NCBI RefSeq assembly: GCF_022695985.1
Contig: NZ_JAAPBF010000014.1
Coordinates: forward strand, 1-64,000
DNA: 64,000 bases
Origin: Streptomyces sp. NP-1717
GTDB taxonomy: Bacteria; Actinomycetota; Actinomycetes; Streptomycetales; Streptomycetaceae
Direction of reading: 5' to 3'
The notes under the pieces are model-generated. The model made no database searches. It saw only the letters and a program-made list of their open reading frames with translations, and was not told the origin of the DNA. The translations under genes were made by a program, and so were the position numbers. This document shows, one piece after another, positions 43,777 through 53,440 of the stretch (position 1 is its first letter; each line of letters opens with the position of its first letter).

Positions 43777-45534
43777 TCAGGACTTGCGGCCCAGCGTGCC
43801 GTTGAGCAGCGACTCCACGACCTTCAGCCGCTGCAGCTTGCCGCTCGGCGTCTTCGGGAGCGATCCGCGGGGCACGATCTCCACCCGGTCGGGCCGCAGA
43901 CCCGTCTCCTCGGAGACGCTCCGCACGACCGCCTCACGCAGGGCGCCGGCGGCTTCGTCGTCGCCGGCGTGGTGCTTGGACTCGACCACGATGGTCAGCG
44001 CCTCCGTGCCCAGCGCGGGGTCCGGGCAGCCCACCGCCGCGACGGCGCCCGGGTGGGTGCCCGCGGCGTTGCTCGCCGCGGTCTCGAAGACGTACGGGTG
44101 GTAGTTACGGCCCCCGATGATCACGACGTCCTTGACGCGGCCGGTGACGTAGAGCTGGCCGTCGTCGAGGAATCCCTGGTCGCCGGTGTGCAGCCAGCCG
44201 TCGCGCAGGACCTTGTCCGTCTCGTCCTTCTGCTGGTAGTAACCGGACATCAGGGAGGGGCTGCGGAGCAGGATGTCGCCCTGCACCCGGTCGGCCACAT
44301 CCGTACGGGACTCGTCCACGACCCGTATCTCCGTCCCCAGCACGGGCGTTCCGGACGAGGCCAGCTCCTGGCGGTCGGGGTCGTCCGGACCGGCCTCCAC
44401 CACCTTGCCGGTGTCGGCCAGGACGTCCCGGCGCACCGTCGTGGTGATCATCGGGTCACCCGGCACGCACATGGTCGCCGCCAGCACGGTCTCGGCCATG
44501 CCGTAGCAGGGCATCATGGACGTCGCCCGGTAGCCGTAGGGGCTCAGCCGATCCGCGAACCGGCGCAGCGTGGCCGCGTTGACGACCTCCGCGCCGTTGC
44601 CGGCGACCCGCCACGCGCTGAGGTCCAGGCCGGCGAGCTTCGCGTCGGGGATCTTCGTGGCGCACATCTGGTACGCGAAGTTCGGCGCCGAGGTGAAGGT
44701 TCCCCGGTAGCGGTGGAGCGCCCGCAGCCACCGTTCGGGCCGCAGCGCGAAGGACAGCGGGGGCATGGAGGCGACGGGGAGGCCGTGGAGGAACGGCGCG
44801 AGGTTGCAGCCGATCAGGCCCATGTCGTGATGGAGCGGCAGCCAGGTGACGATCAGTTCGCCCGAGCGGAAGCACCGGTCGCCGATCGACGCGGCGTTGG
44901 ACATGATGGCCCGGTGCGTCAGAGCCACCCCGCGGCTGTTCCCGGTGGTGCCCGAGGTGAACTGGATCAGGGCCAGGTCGTCCGCGTCCGCCCGTACCGA
45001 CGTCGGCACATAACCGCCCTCGAAGGGCGGCTCGATGATCTCGACCCCCGCCTCCTGGCACGGACCCGCCACGGCGTCGCGGAAGGACGGTGCGGAGATC
45101 ACGGCACGCGGCTCGGCCCTGCTGATCAGCAACCGCAGCCGGTCCGACCAGCGCTGACGCCGCATCGTGGACAGCGGGGGCTCCGACACGAAGGGGACGG
45201 CGCCGAGCAGGAAGCAGCCGTGCAGGGCAGCGTAGGCGTCCGCGCTGGTGTCGAGACAGATGCCCACCCGGTCACCGGGCCGGACGCCCGCCTCGGCGAG
45301 AGTGGTCGCCGCCGCGCCCGCACGCTCGACGAGTTCGGCGGCGGTAAGCCGCACGGTCCGGCCCTCGGACTCCTCGATGTAGCACATCGGCTGGTCCGGG
45401 TAGAGCTCCGCGCGCTCCAGCAGGGCGGCGCCGATGGTGGGGGCAGACGTCAGGGCGACGCGCTCCGCCGGCTCGTCGGGCCGGTACTCCGCCCGGTCCT
45501 CGTGGACGTCCTCGATCGCTGCGACAGATGTCAT
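43777..45534 (-). CDS. Fatty-acyl-AMP ligase (FAAL)
   Basis: A 585-residue adenylate-forming enzyme that activates a fatty or other carboxylic acid as acyl-AMP and passes it to an acyl carrier protein. FAAL-type marks are visible: IQFTSGTTGNSRGVALTH, TWLPLHHDMGLIG, SAPNFAYQMC, WRVAGNGAEVV, PCYGMAETVLAAT, and the C-terminal GRVKDVVIIGGRNYHP, ending with the catalytic PKTPSGKLQR lysine. ATG 45534 was chosen at the family start. It is divergent from the PKS1 gene over a 291-nt shared region, so it probably supplies the PKS starter unit, perhaps to ACP1. Confidence 0.94.
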   Translation of the reverse strand: MTSVAAIEDVHEDRAEYRPDEPAERVALTSAPTIGAALLERAELYPDQPMCYIEESEGRTVRLTAAELVERAGAAATTLAEAGVRPGDRVGICLDTSADAYAALHGCFLLGAVPFVSEPPLSTMRRQRWSDRLRLLISRAEPRAVISAPSFRDAVAGPCQEAGVEIIEPPFEGGYVPTSVRADADDLALIQFTSGTTGNSRGVALTHRAIMSNAASIGDRCFRSGELIVTWLPLHHDMGLIGCNLAPFLHGLPVASMPPLSFALRPERWLRALHRYRGTFTSAPNFAYQMCATKIPDAKLAGLDLSAWRVAGNGAEVVNAATLRRFADRLSPYGYRATSMMPCYGMAETVLAATMCVPGDPMITTTVRRDVLADTGKVVEAGPDDPDRQELASSGTPVLGTEIRVVDESRTDVADRVQGDILLRSPSLMSGYYQQKDETDKVLRDGWLHTGDQGFLDDGQLYVTGRVKDVVIIGGRNYHPYVFETAASNAAGTHPGAVAAVGCPDPALGTEALTIVVESKHHAGDDEAAGALREAVVRSVSEETGLRPDRVEIVPRGSLPKTPSGKLQRLKVVESLLNGTLGRKS

Positions 45535-45825
45535 GAATTCATCCCTGTGATGTTGCCCGGTGACGTACTCCGCGCGCCGCAGGGTGACGCGGCCGTCCGG
45601 AGACAAGGAAAGAAATACTGCCTGGGTGCAGGGCGCGTGAGGTTTCCTCGCGCGGCTCGTGCACGTATTGGCGCCGCTTATCTCGGGGTGACATGCGGCA
45701 AGCCTCAACCTTGCGCAAGAGAAAGGTCGCAGTCAAGGAGTTCAACAACACCGGGCGTCAGCTTTAGGGGCGTTTAAGAAAGACGCTAGAGGCTGGCCGG
45801 AAACTATGGCCAGTAGTGTCGCCGC
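45535..45825. promoter_or_regulatory. Divergent FAAL/PKS1 promoter region
   Basis: The 291-nt gap has no gene. It contains the 10-bp palindrome CTTGCGCAAG (about 45713-45722), and CTGGCC-N9-GGCCAG at 45793-45813. A TAGTGT -10-like box follows at 45814-45819, just 6 nt before GTG 45826. It is a probable target of the LAL activator. The -35 positions are poor, as expected for an activator-dependent promoter. Confidence 0.5.
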
Positions 45826-48800
45826 GTGCTGTTCGATTCAGCTACCTCGAAGGGTACCCATACTGTGCTCGCTCTAGTCTTTCCCGGTCAGGGTTCGCAG
45901 CGTCGAGGTATGGGTGCGCAGCTCTTCGAAGCGTTTCCCGAGCTGGTCGTGCAGGCCGACGAAATCCTGGGATATTCCATCGAAGAGCTTTGCCGTGAGA
46001 ATCCGGACGGAAAGCTGGAGAAAACCCAGTACACGCAGACGGCGTTGTACGTCGTCAGTGCGCTGAGTTATTTCGAGCACCTTCAATCCTCCGGCGAGAT
46101 CCCTGACTTCCTGGCCGGACACAGCCTCGGCGAGTACAACGCGCTGCTCGCCGCCGGCGTATTCGACTTTCCCACCGGACTGCGGGTGGTGCAGAAGCGC
46201 GGAGAGCTGATGTCGCGCGTGAACGACGGCGGAATGGCCGCCGTCGTGGGCCTCGACGCCGACCGGGTGGCCGAGGTCCTCGCCGCCCCCGGGCTGGAAT
46301 CCCTGTCCGTCGCCAACTACAACAACCCCGCCCAGATCGTGATCGCCGGACCCCGGGACCGGATCGAGGCCGCCCGGTCGGCGTTCGAGGACGCGGGGGC
46401 CGGTCTCTACACCGTCCTGCGGGTCGGCGGCGCCTTCCATTCGCCCCATATGGCCGGAGTCCAGGCGGAGTTCGCCGAGTTCCTGGGCGGCGTCGAACTC
46501 GCCGCGCCCACCGTGCCCGTGCTCTCCAACGTGACCGCCCGGCCGCACGGACCCGACGTCGCCGACCTGATGGTCAGCCAGCTCACGCGGCCCGTGCTCT
46601 GGACCGACAGCGTGCGCCATCTGATCGGCCTGGGCGTCGAGGACATCCGGCAGATCGGACCGGGGCGCGCCCTCATCGGTCTCGTGCAGGCCACCCAGCG
46701 GGACGAGGCCGAGCGCCGCGAGGCGGAGCGGAGCGCGGCCGAGGGCCGGGCGGCGGACACGACCGCCGATCCCGCGCGGCCCACCACCGCACGGCCCACC
46801 ACCACGCCGACCGCGCCTGCCGCGCCGGCCGAGACCGCAGGGGAGCGGACCCGTACGCTGCGGCTGCGCCGCCCCGCCCGCGACCGCGCCCAGGGCACCG
46901 GCCACACCGAGGAACAGCTCACCGCCCTGCTTCTCGCCGATCTGCGGACCATCGTCACCCGCGTGCTGACGGCCGACCCGGGAGCGCTGCGCGCGGAGAC
47001 CGAACTCAGCGCACTCGGCTTCGACTCCATCAAACTGATCGAGTTCGCCGACCAGCTCCGCGAGGAGTTCGGCGTCGACCTGACGCCGTCGGTGTTCTTC
47101 GAGTACTTCACCATCGGCGCGTTCACCGCGCACCTGCTCGCCGAGCACCGCGACACGGTCGTGGCCCGCTACCGGGACAGCGCCGCCGGCGGCGCGGGGG
47201 AGACGTCCCCGGCGCCCGCCGAGCCCGGCGGACCTGCCCGGTCCGGCTCCGTACCCGCGCCCCGTGACGGCACCTCCGCCGCGACGCACGGCGCGCCGCC
47301 CGCCGCCGGTACCGGATCCGGCGCCGACGCCGTCGCCATCGTCGGGGTGAGCGCCGTCCTGCCCGGCTCCGCGGACCTCGACGAGTTCTGGCGGCACTTG
47401 GTCGACGGCACCGAACTGGTGTCGGACACCGCCGCCGACCGCTGGCGGGCCTGGGCCGGACCCGACCGCGCCCCCGGGGCGCGGTCCGCGCTCATCAGGG
47501 ACTTCGACACCTTCGACTGCCGGTTCTTCGGAATCTCGCCCGGCGAGGCCGAACTGATGGACCCTCACCAGAGGATCTTCCTCCAGACGGTGTGGAAGGC
47601 GTTCGAGGACGCGGGACGGCGTCCCACCGAACTCGCCGGCACCCGCACCGGACTGTTCGTGGGGCACGGCTCCATGGACTACGTGGAGGTCCTGTCGCAC
47701 AGCGCGGCCGGCACCCAGTCGCACACGGCCACCGGACTCGCGCACTCGATCCTCCCCAACCGGATCTCCCACCAGCTCGACCTGCGCGGACCGAGCGAGT
47801 CCGTCGACACCGCCTGCTCCTCCTCACTGGTGGCGCTGCACCGCGCCGTGCAGAGCCTGCGCGAGGGCGAGTGCGACCTCGCCGTCGCCGGCGGCGCGAG
47901 CATCCTCATGAGCCCCACCCCCTTCGACTCCTTCCAGCAGGCGGGAATGCTCGCCCCGGACGGGCGCTGCAAGACCTTCGACCGCGCCGCGGACGGTTAC
48001 GTACGCGGTGAGGGCGTCGTCGCCGTCGTACTGAAGTCGCTCGACAAGGCAGTCGCGGACGGCGACCACGTCTACGCCGTCGTGCGCGGCAGCGCCGTCA
48101 ACCACGGTGGGCGCAGCGCCTCGCTGACCGCGCCCAGCCCGGACGCGCAGGCCGACCTCATCGCCACCGCGTGGCGGCGGTCCGGACTCGACCCGGCCAC
48201 CGCCGGCTACATCGAGGCCCACGGCACCGGGACCGGCCTCGGCGACCCCATCGAGATCGAGGGTCTCAAGAAGGCGTTCGCCACGCTCTACCAGGACTGG
48301 GGCCACACCGGGCGCGCCGAGCCGCACATCGGCCTGGGCTCGGTCAAGACCTCCATCGGCCACCTGGAAGCGGCGGCGGGCCTCGCGGGCGTGGTCAAGA
48401 TGCTGATGGCGCTGCGCCATGAACGGCTGCCCGCGCTGCGGCACTTCGGCGAACTCAACCCGTTCATCCGCATGGACGACAGCCCGTTCAGGATCGTCGA
48501 CCGCACGGAGGAGTGGCCGCGTACGACGGACGGTGAAGGGGCGCCGGTGCCACGCCGCTGCGGCGTCAGTTCCTTCGGCTTCGGCGGCACCAACGCCCAT
48601 GTGGTGCTGGAGGAGTTCATCGCCGCCCCGGCCCCGGACGAGGCGGCGGACCGGGCGGCCGGGCCGTATCTGGTCCCCCTGTCCGCCCGTACCCCCGGCG
48701 CACTGCGGGAGTACGCCGAGGCGATGGTGCGCTGGCTGGACGAGCACGCACCCGAGAACGGGGCACCGGCCTTCGACCTGTCCGCGCTGGCCGACACCCT

Positions 48801-51800
48801 GCAACTCGGCAGGGACGCCATGGACGAGCGCCTGGCCCTCGTGGTCGCCGACGCCGACGATCTGTACGACGGGCTGGTCCGCCATCTGCGCGGCGAGGAC
48901 GCCGGCACGGCCTGGTACGCGGGCAACGCGGCCGGCGCGGGGGCGCTCTCCGGTGTTCTGCTCAGCGACGAGGAAGGGGCCGCCTATCTCCAGGCCATCC
49001 TTGACCGGGGAGCGACGGACAAGCTGGCCCGGCTGTGGGCCGCCGGCGCGGACCTCGACTGGCGGGAGCTGCGCGGCGACCGCCCCGTCCGCCGGACCCC
49101 GCTGCCGACCTACCCCTTCGAACGGCGCCGCTGCTGGCCGCAGGACCTCGTACCCCGGCAGCCGGTGACGCCGGCCGCAGTCGCGCCCGTCTCCTTCGCG
49201 GGCACGCCCGCCCCGGTGCCCGCCGCCTCCTCCGGCCCGGCCGCCCCGGTGACGGACGAAGAGGTCGGCGCCCACCTCGCCGCCGTGTTCGCCGAGACCC
49301 TGAAGTGGCGCCCGGAAGAGGTCGACCCGGGTGTCGCCTTCGACGAGCTCGGACTCAACTCGCTGGTCATCGAGCAGCTCCGGCGTCGCCTGGTGGCCCA
49401 CTACGGCCCCATCGACAGCACGACGTTCTACGTCTACAAGAACCTCGCCGACCTGACCAGGTACATCGCGGGGAAGGCACGCGCCGAGGGCCTGACACTG
49501 CCGCCCACGGCAGGACGAGGGCCGGTCCCCGCCCCGGCCCCGGCCGTCGTTCCCGCGCCCGCCGTCGCGATCGCGCCGACAGCCACCGTCGCGGCCCCCG
49601 TCTCCGCCACGGGGGGCACCGGCGGCGGTGACATCGCCATCATCGGCATGAGCGGGCGCTACCCGAAGGCCGCGTCCCTGACCGAGTACTGGAGGAATCT
49701 CCTCGACGGACGTGACTGCGTCGGCGAGATCCCCATGGACCGGCCCGGCTACCGGCGCTACGCCGAGCTGGCACGCGAGCGCTACGGCGACAAGTGGTAC
49801 CGCTGGGGCGGATTCCTCGACGACGTCGACGCGTTCGATCCGCAGTTCTTCCAGATATCACCGCGCGAGGCACGGGCACTCGACCCGCAGGAACGGCTGT
49901 TCCTGGAGACCGCGTGGGAGACGCTGGAGGACGCCGGCCACACCAGGAAGAGCCTGGCCGACCCGACCGCGGGCGACGCGCGGGGATCCGTCGGCGTCTT
50001 CGCCGGAGTGACCTTCAACAACTACCAGATGTTCGCGGCGAACGATCTGGAGCACGGTCAGTGGCAGCCCATCAGCTCGCAGACCTTCTCGATCGCCAAC
50101 CGGGTGTCCTACCTGTTCAACCTGGGCGGCCCCAGCCTGACCGTGGACACCGCCTGCTCGTCCTCGCTGTACGCCATCCATCTGGCCGTCGCCGCCATCA
50201 GGCGCGGCGAATGCGAGACGGCGCTGGCCGGCGGTGTGAACCTCTCGCTCCACCCCAGCAAGTACATGATGCTCGCCGAGGCCGGTTTCCTGGCCGACGA
50301 CGGCCGGTGCCGGGCGTTCGGTGACGGCGGCACGGGCTACGTACCCGCCGAGGCCGTGGGCGCGGTCCTGCTCAAACCGCTGGAGCGCGCCCTCGCCGAC
50401 GGAGACCAGGTGTACGCCGTCATCAAGGGCTCCGCGGTCAACAGCGACGGCCACACCTTCGGCTACAGCGTGCCCAACCCCGTCGCCCAGAGCGAGCTGA
50501 TCACCGCGGCGCTGGCGGACGCCGGTGTCGCCGCGGAGACGATCAGCTACGTGGAAGCCCACGGCACCGGCACCAGCCTGGGTGACCCCATCGAGATACG
50601 CGGCCTCACCGACGCGTTCGCCGCCTCCACCGACGCCCGCCAGTTCTGCGCCATCGGCTCCGTCAAGTCCGGCATCGGGCACGCCGAGGCCGCGGCCGGC
50701 ATCGCCCAGGTCACCAAGGTGGCGCTTCAGATGCGGCACGGCGAACTGGTGCCCTCCCTGCTGCACTCGGCCTCGACCAACAGCAATCTGGAACTGGAGA
50801 GGACACCGTTCAAGGTCCAGCGCGAACGGACCCCCTGGGAGCGGCCCCGCACCTCAAGTCCGGCCGGGGGCGAGCTGGTTCACCCCCGCCGCGCGGGCAT
50901 CAGCTCCTTCGGCGCGGGCGGCGTCAACGTACACCTGGTGCTGGAAGAGGCACCGGCCGTCGCCGCGGCGCCGGCGCCGGCGCGTGACCTCGTCTTCCCC
51001 CTGTCCGCCCGCGAGCCCGAGACGCTGCGCGACCTGGCCGCGCGGATGGCCGACCATCTGCGCGGCCTGCCGGCCGACTCGATCCGGGTGGCCGACATCG
51101 CCCACACGCTCCAGAGCGGTCGTGAACCGATGGAGCACCGTGCGGCGTTCGTCGCCGACGACCTCGCCGGGATCCTGAAGGGGCTGGACGAGATCGCTGC
51201 GACGACCGGCGGCCCGGCCTCGGTCAGCACGGGGCACTGCGAACCGCGTTCGACCCCGCCGCCCCTGGCGGACGGCGCGTCACCGCGCGAGGTCGCGTCC
51301 GCGTGGGTCGCGGGAGCGGCCCCTGACTGGGACGCGTACCTGCGGGGACTGACGCCCCGCCGGGTCTCCCTGCCGACCTACCCCTTCGCCCGCCGCCGGT
51401 ACTGGATGGCGGACGCCGGACCGACCGCCCAGGCGCCCGTGGCCGCGCCCCCGGCCGTCGCGGCCACGGGAGCCGACGCCCTGCCCGGCGACGCGGGCGA
51501 GACCCTGCTGAACCGGCTCGCGAGCCTCCCCGAAGGAGAGCGCAGTCCGGCGCTCGCCTCCTACCTCCAGACCGAACTCGGCCGCCTCCTCGAATTCCCC
51601 CCGGACGCCCCGCCGGACCGCCGGCGCGGCTTCTTCGACCTGGGCATGGACTCGGTGATGTCGGTGCGGCTCGGCAACACCCTGGAAGAACTCCTGGGGA
51701 TCGAGCTGTACACCAGCGTCACCTTCGACTACCCCTGCGTCGACGACCTCACCGGGTTCCTGCTGGAGCAGCTCGACCTCGACACGCCCGAGCCCGCCGC

Positions 51801-53313
51801 CGAGACCGCCACGCCCACCCGCGTCGAGACCGTGCCCGTCCAGCGCACCGTCCACTACCGGGTGGACTGGGAGCCGGCGGCCGGACCGCCGCGGAACGAC
51901 GCCCCGCTCACCGGCTCCGTACTGGTCTTCGACCCGGACGGACGGCTCTCCGAACTGGCGCGGGAGCACGCCGGGGACGGCGCGCGGATCGTCACCGTAC
52001 TCGCCGGCGACACCTACGGCGGTGCGGCCGACTCCTACCGGATCCGGCCGGACCACGACGAGGACTACGCGACACTGCTCGCCGACCTCGGAACCACACC
52101 CACGACCGTCATTCACGCCTGGCCGGGCTCCGAGGCCGGTCTCACCTCCGCGTTCCGCCTCACCCAGGCGCTGATGCGCGGCCGCGTGTCGCGCCCGCTG
52201 CGGCTGCTGCGCGTCGAGACGTTCAGCGGTGAGCACCCCGACGCGATGGCGGAGGCGTTCGGCGGGTTCGCCCGCTCCGTCCGCCACGAGAACCCGAACC
52301 TCGTCTACCAGGCCCTGACTGTCGGCGTCACCGGCGACCCTGCCGAGGACGTCCTGCGCGCCTGCCTCGGCGAACTCGCCTTCGGCGACGGGGCGGAGGC
52401 GGAGGTACGGCACGACCGGACCGGGCGCTGGACCCGCCGCCTGCGTGAGCTGGCGCCCGCCACCGGGACGCCCAAGGTCGCCGTACGCGACGGCGGCACC
52501 TACGTGATCACCGGCGGCGGTGGCGGCCTCGGCCTCATCTTCGCCGAGCACCTGGCACAGCAGTCCCGGGTACGGCTCCTGCTGCTCGGGCGTTCCGAAC
52601 TGGACGCCACCCGCCGGGAAGTGCTCGACCGGATCCGGTCCCTGGGATCCGAGGTGGTCTACGCGAGCGTGGACGTCAGCGACGCCGCCGAAGTCACCCG
52701 CGTACTGGACGAGACACGAGGACGCTGGGGCCGGCTGCACGGCGTCATCCACTCCGCCGGAGTCCTGCGCGACGCGCTGATACTGAACAAGAGCGCCGGG
52801 GAGATCGGCACCGTCCTGTCCGCGAAGGTCGACGGCGCACGGGCCCTCGACGAGGCGACCCGCCTCGACGAACTCGACTTCTTCATGACGTTCTCGTCCC
52901 TGGCCGCACTCGCTGGCAACCCCGGCCAGGTGGACTACGCGTTCGCCAGCCGGTTCCTCAACGCCTTCAGTCGCGGCCGCGAGCGGCAGCGCGCACAGGG
53001 CGAGCGGTCCGGCGCCAGCATCACCGTCGTATGGCCCTTCTGGCGGGACGGCGGCATGCGCGTCGACGCCGAGACCGGGGGCTTCGTCCGCAGGCGGCTC
53101 GGACTGGAACACCTGCCGACGGACGCGGGCGTCGAAGCGTTCGACATCGCCCTGCGCACCGCCGAACCGGAGATCGGTGTGGTGCTCGCCGACCGCGAGA
53201 AGCTCGACCGGGTCCTGCGGATCGAACGCCCCGAGGAGAGCCCCGACGACGTCGCCCCCTCCCGCAGCACCGCCGTGGAACTGCTCGACACCTTGGAGGA
53301 ACTGGGGCTCTGA
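45826..53313 (+). CDS. Type I polyketide synthase PKS1: AT-ACP-KS-ACP-KS-ACP-KR
   Basis: A 2495-residue synthase. Residues 1-300: a FabD-like malonyl transferase (FPGQGSQ; GHSLGEYN with Ser100; GAFHS with His205). ACP1: Ser401. KS1: about 500-935, Cys664 in DTACSSS plus EAHGTGT and SIGHLEAAAG. A linker of about 170 residues ends PTYPFERRRCW with no AT. ACP2: Ser1179, in GLNSL. KS2: about 1268-1710, Cys1444. A second AT-less linker. ACP3: Ser1943. KR: about 2005-2450 (TGGGGGLG, Tyr2371). Both KS-linker units and the KR (VVWPFWRDGGM) are of the trans-AT type. The Tyr+4 residue of the KR is Ser, not Asn. GTG 45826 may be leaderless, and GTG 45865 with GAAGGG is an alternative. Confidence 0.95.
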   Translation: MLFDSATSKGTHTVLALVFPGQGSQRRGMGAQLFEAFPELVVQADEILGYSIEELCRENPDGKLEKTQYTQTALYVVSALSYFEHLQSSGEIPDFLAGHSLGEYNALLAAGVFDFPTGLRVVQKRGELMSRVNDGGMAAVVGLDADRVAEVLAAPGLESLSVANYNNPAQIVIAGPRDRIEAARSAFEDAGAGLYTVLRVGGAFHSPHMAGVQAEFAEFLGGVELAAPTVPVLSNVTARPHGPDVADLMVSQLTRPVLWTDSVRHLIGLGVEDIRQIGPGRALIGLVQATQRDEAERREAERSAAEGRAADTTADPARPTTARPTTTPTAPAAPAETAGERTRTLRLRRPARDRAQGTGHTEEQLTALLLADLRTIVTRVLTADPGALRAETELSALGFDSIKLIEFADQLREEFGVDLTPSVFFEYFTIGAFTAHLLAEHRDTVVARYRDSAAGGAGETSPAPAEPGGPARSGSVPAPRDGTSAATHGAPPAAGTGSGADAVAIVGVSAVLPGSADLDEFWRHLVDGTELVSDTAADRWRAWAGPDRAPGARSALIRDFDTFDCRFFGISPGEAELMDPHQRIFLQTVWKAFEDAGRRPTELAGTRTGLFVGHGSMDYVEVLSHSAAGTQSHTATGLAHSILPNRISHQLDLRGPSESVDTACSSSLVALHRAVQSLREGECDLAVAGGASILMSPTPFDSFQQAGMLAPDGRCKTFDRAADGYVRGEGVVAVVLKSLDKAVADGDHVYAVVRGSAVNHGGRSASLTAPSPDAQADLIATAWRRSGLDPATAGYIEAHGTGTGLGDPIEIEGLKKAFATLYQDWGHTGRAEPHIGLGSVKTSIGHLEAAAGLAGVVKMLMALRHERLPALRHFGELNPFIRMDDSPFRIVDRTEEWPRTTDGEGAPVPRRCGVSSFGFGGTNAHVVLEEFIAAPAPDEAADRAAGPYLVPLSARTPGALREYAEAMVRWLDEHAPENGAPAFDLSALADTLQLGRDAMDERLALVVADADDLYDGLVRHLRGEDAGTAWYAGNAAGAGALSGVLLSDEEGAAYLQAILDRGATDKLARLWAAGADLDWRELRGDRPVRRTPLPTYPFERRRCWPQDLVPRQPVTPAAVAPVSFAGTPAPVPAASSGPAAPVTDEEVGAHLAAVFAETLKWRPEEVDPGVAFDELGLNSLVIEQLRRRLVAHYGPIDSTTFYVYKNLADLTRYIAGKARAEGLTLPPTAGRGPVPAPAPAVVPAPAVAIAPTATVAAPVSATGGTGGGDIAIIGMSGRYPKAASLTEYWRNLLDGRDCVGEIPMDRPGYRRYAELARERYGDKWYRWGGFLDDVDAFDPQFFQISPREARALDPQERLFLETAWETLEDAGHTRKSLADPTAGDARGSVGVFAGVTFNNYQMFAANDLEHGQWQPISSQTFSIANRVSYLFNLGGPSLTVDTACSSSLYAIHLAVAAIRRGECETALAGGVNLSLHPSKYMMLAEAGFLADDGRCRAFGDGGTGYVPAEAVGAVLLKPLERALADGDQVYAVIKGSAVNSDGHTFGYSVPNPVAQSELITAALADAGVAAETISYVEAHGTGTSLGDPIEIRGLTDAFAASTDARQFCAIGSVKSGIGHAEAAAGIAQVTKVALQMRHGELVPSLLHSASTNSNLELERTPFKVQRERTPWERPRTSSPAGGELVHPRRAGISSFGAGGVNVHLVLEEAPAVAAAPAPARDLVFPLSAREPETLRDLAARMADHLRGLPADSIRVADIAHTLQSGREPMEHRAAFVADDLAGILKGLDEIAATTGGPASVSTGHCEPRSTPPPLADGASPREVASAWVAGAAPDWDAYLRGLTPRRVSLPTYPFARRRYWMADAGPTAQAPVAAPPAVAATGADALPGDAGETLLNRLASLPEGERSPALASYLQTELGRLLEFPPDAPPDRRRGFFDLGMDSVMSVRLGNTLEELLGIELYTSVTFDYPCVDDLTGFLLEQLDLDTPEPAAETATPTRVETVPVQRTVHYRVDWEPAAGPPRNDAPLTGSVLVFDPDGRLSELAREHAGDGARIVTVLAGDTYGGAADSYRIRPDHDEDYATLLADLGTTPTTVIHAWPGSEAGLTSAFRLTQALMRGRVSRPLRLLRVETFSGEHPDAMAEAFGGFARSVRHENPNLVYQALTVGVTGDPAEDVLRACLGELAFGDGAEAEVRHDRTGRWTRRLRELAPATGTPKVAVRDGGTYVITGGGGGLGLIFAEHLAQQSRVRLLLLGRSELDATRREVLDRIRSLGSEVVYASVDVSDAAEVTRVLDETRGRWGRLHGVIHSAGVLRDALILNKSAGEIGTVLSAKVDGARALDEATRLDELDFFMTFSSLAALAGNPGQVDYAFASRFLNAFSRGRERQRAQGERSGASITVVWPFWRDGGMRVDAETGGFVRRRLGLEHLPTDAGVEAFDIALRTAEPEIGVVLADREKLDRVLRIERPEESPDDVAPSRSTAVELLDTLEELGL

Positions 53314-53440
53314 GAGCCCCGCTGGATCGGGCCGTACCGGCGGGCGACCCCGGACGCCCCCCCCGGGACACGTCCCGGACCCGCCGCCCGGACACGGCCG
53401 GCACCGACGAGTACGGCTCCGACCGAGGAGGACACGAGCG

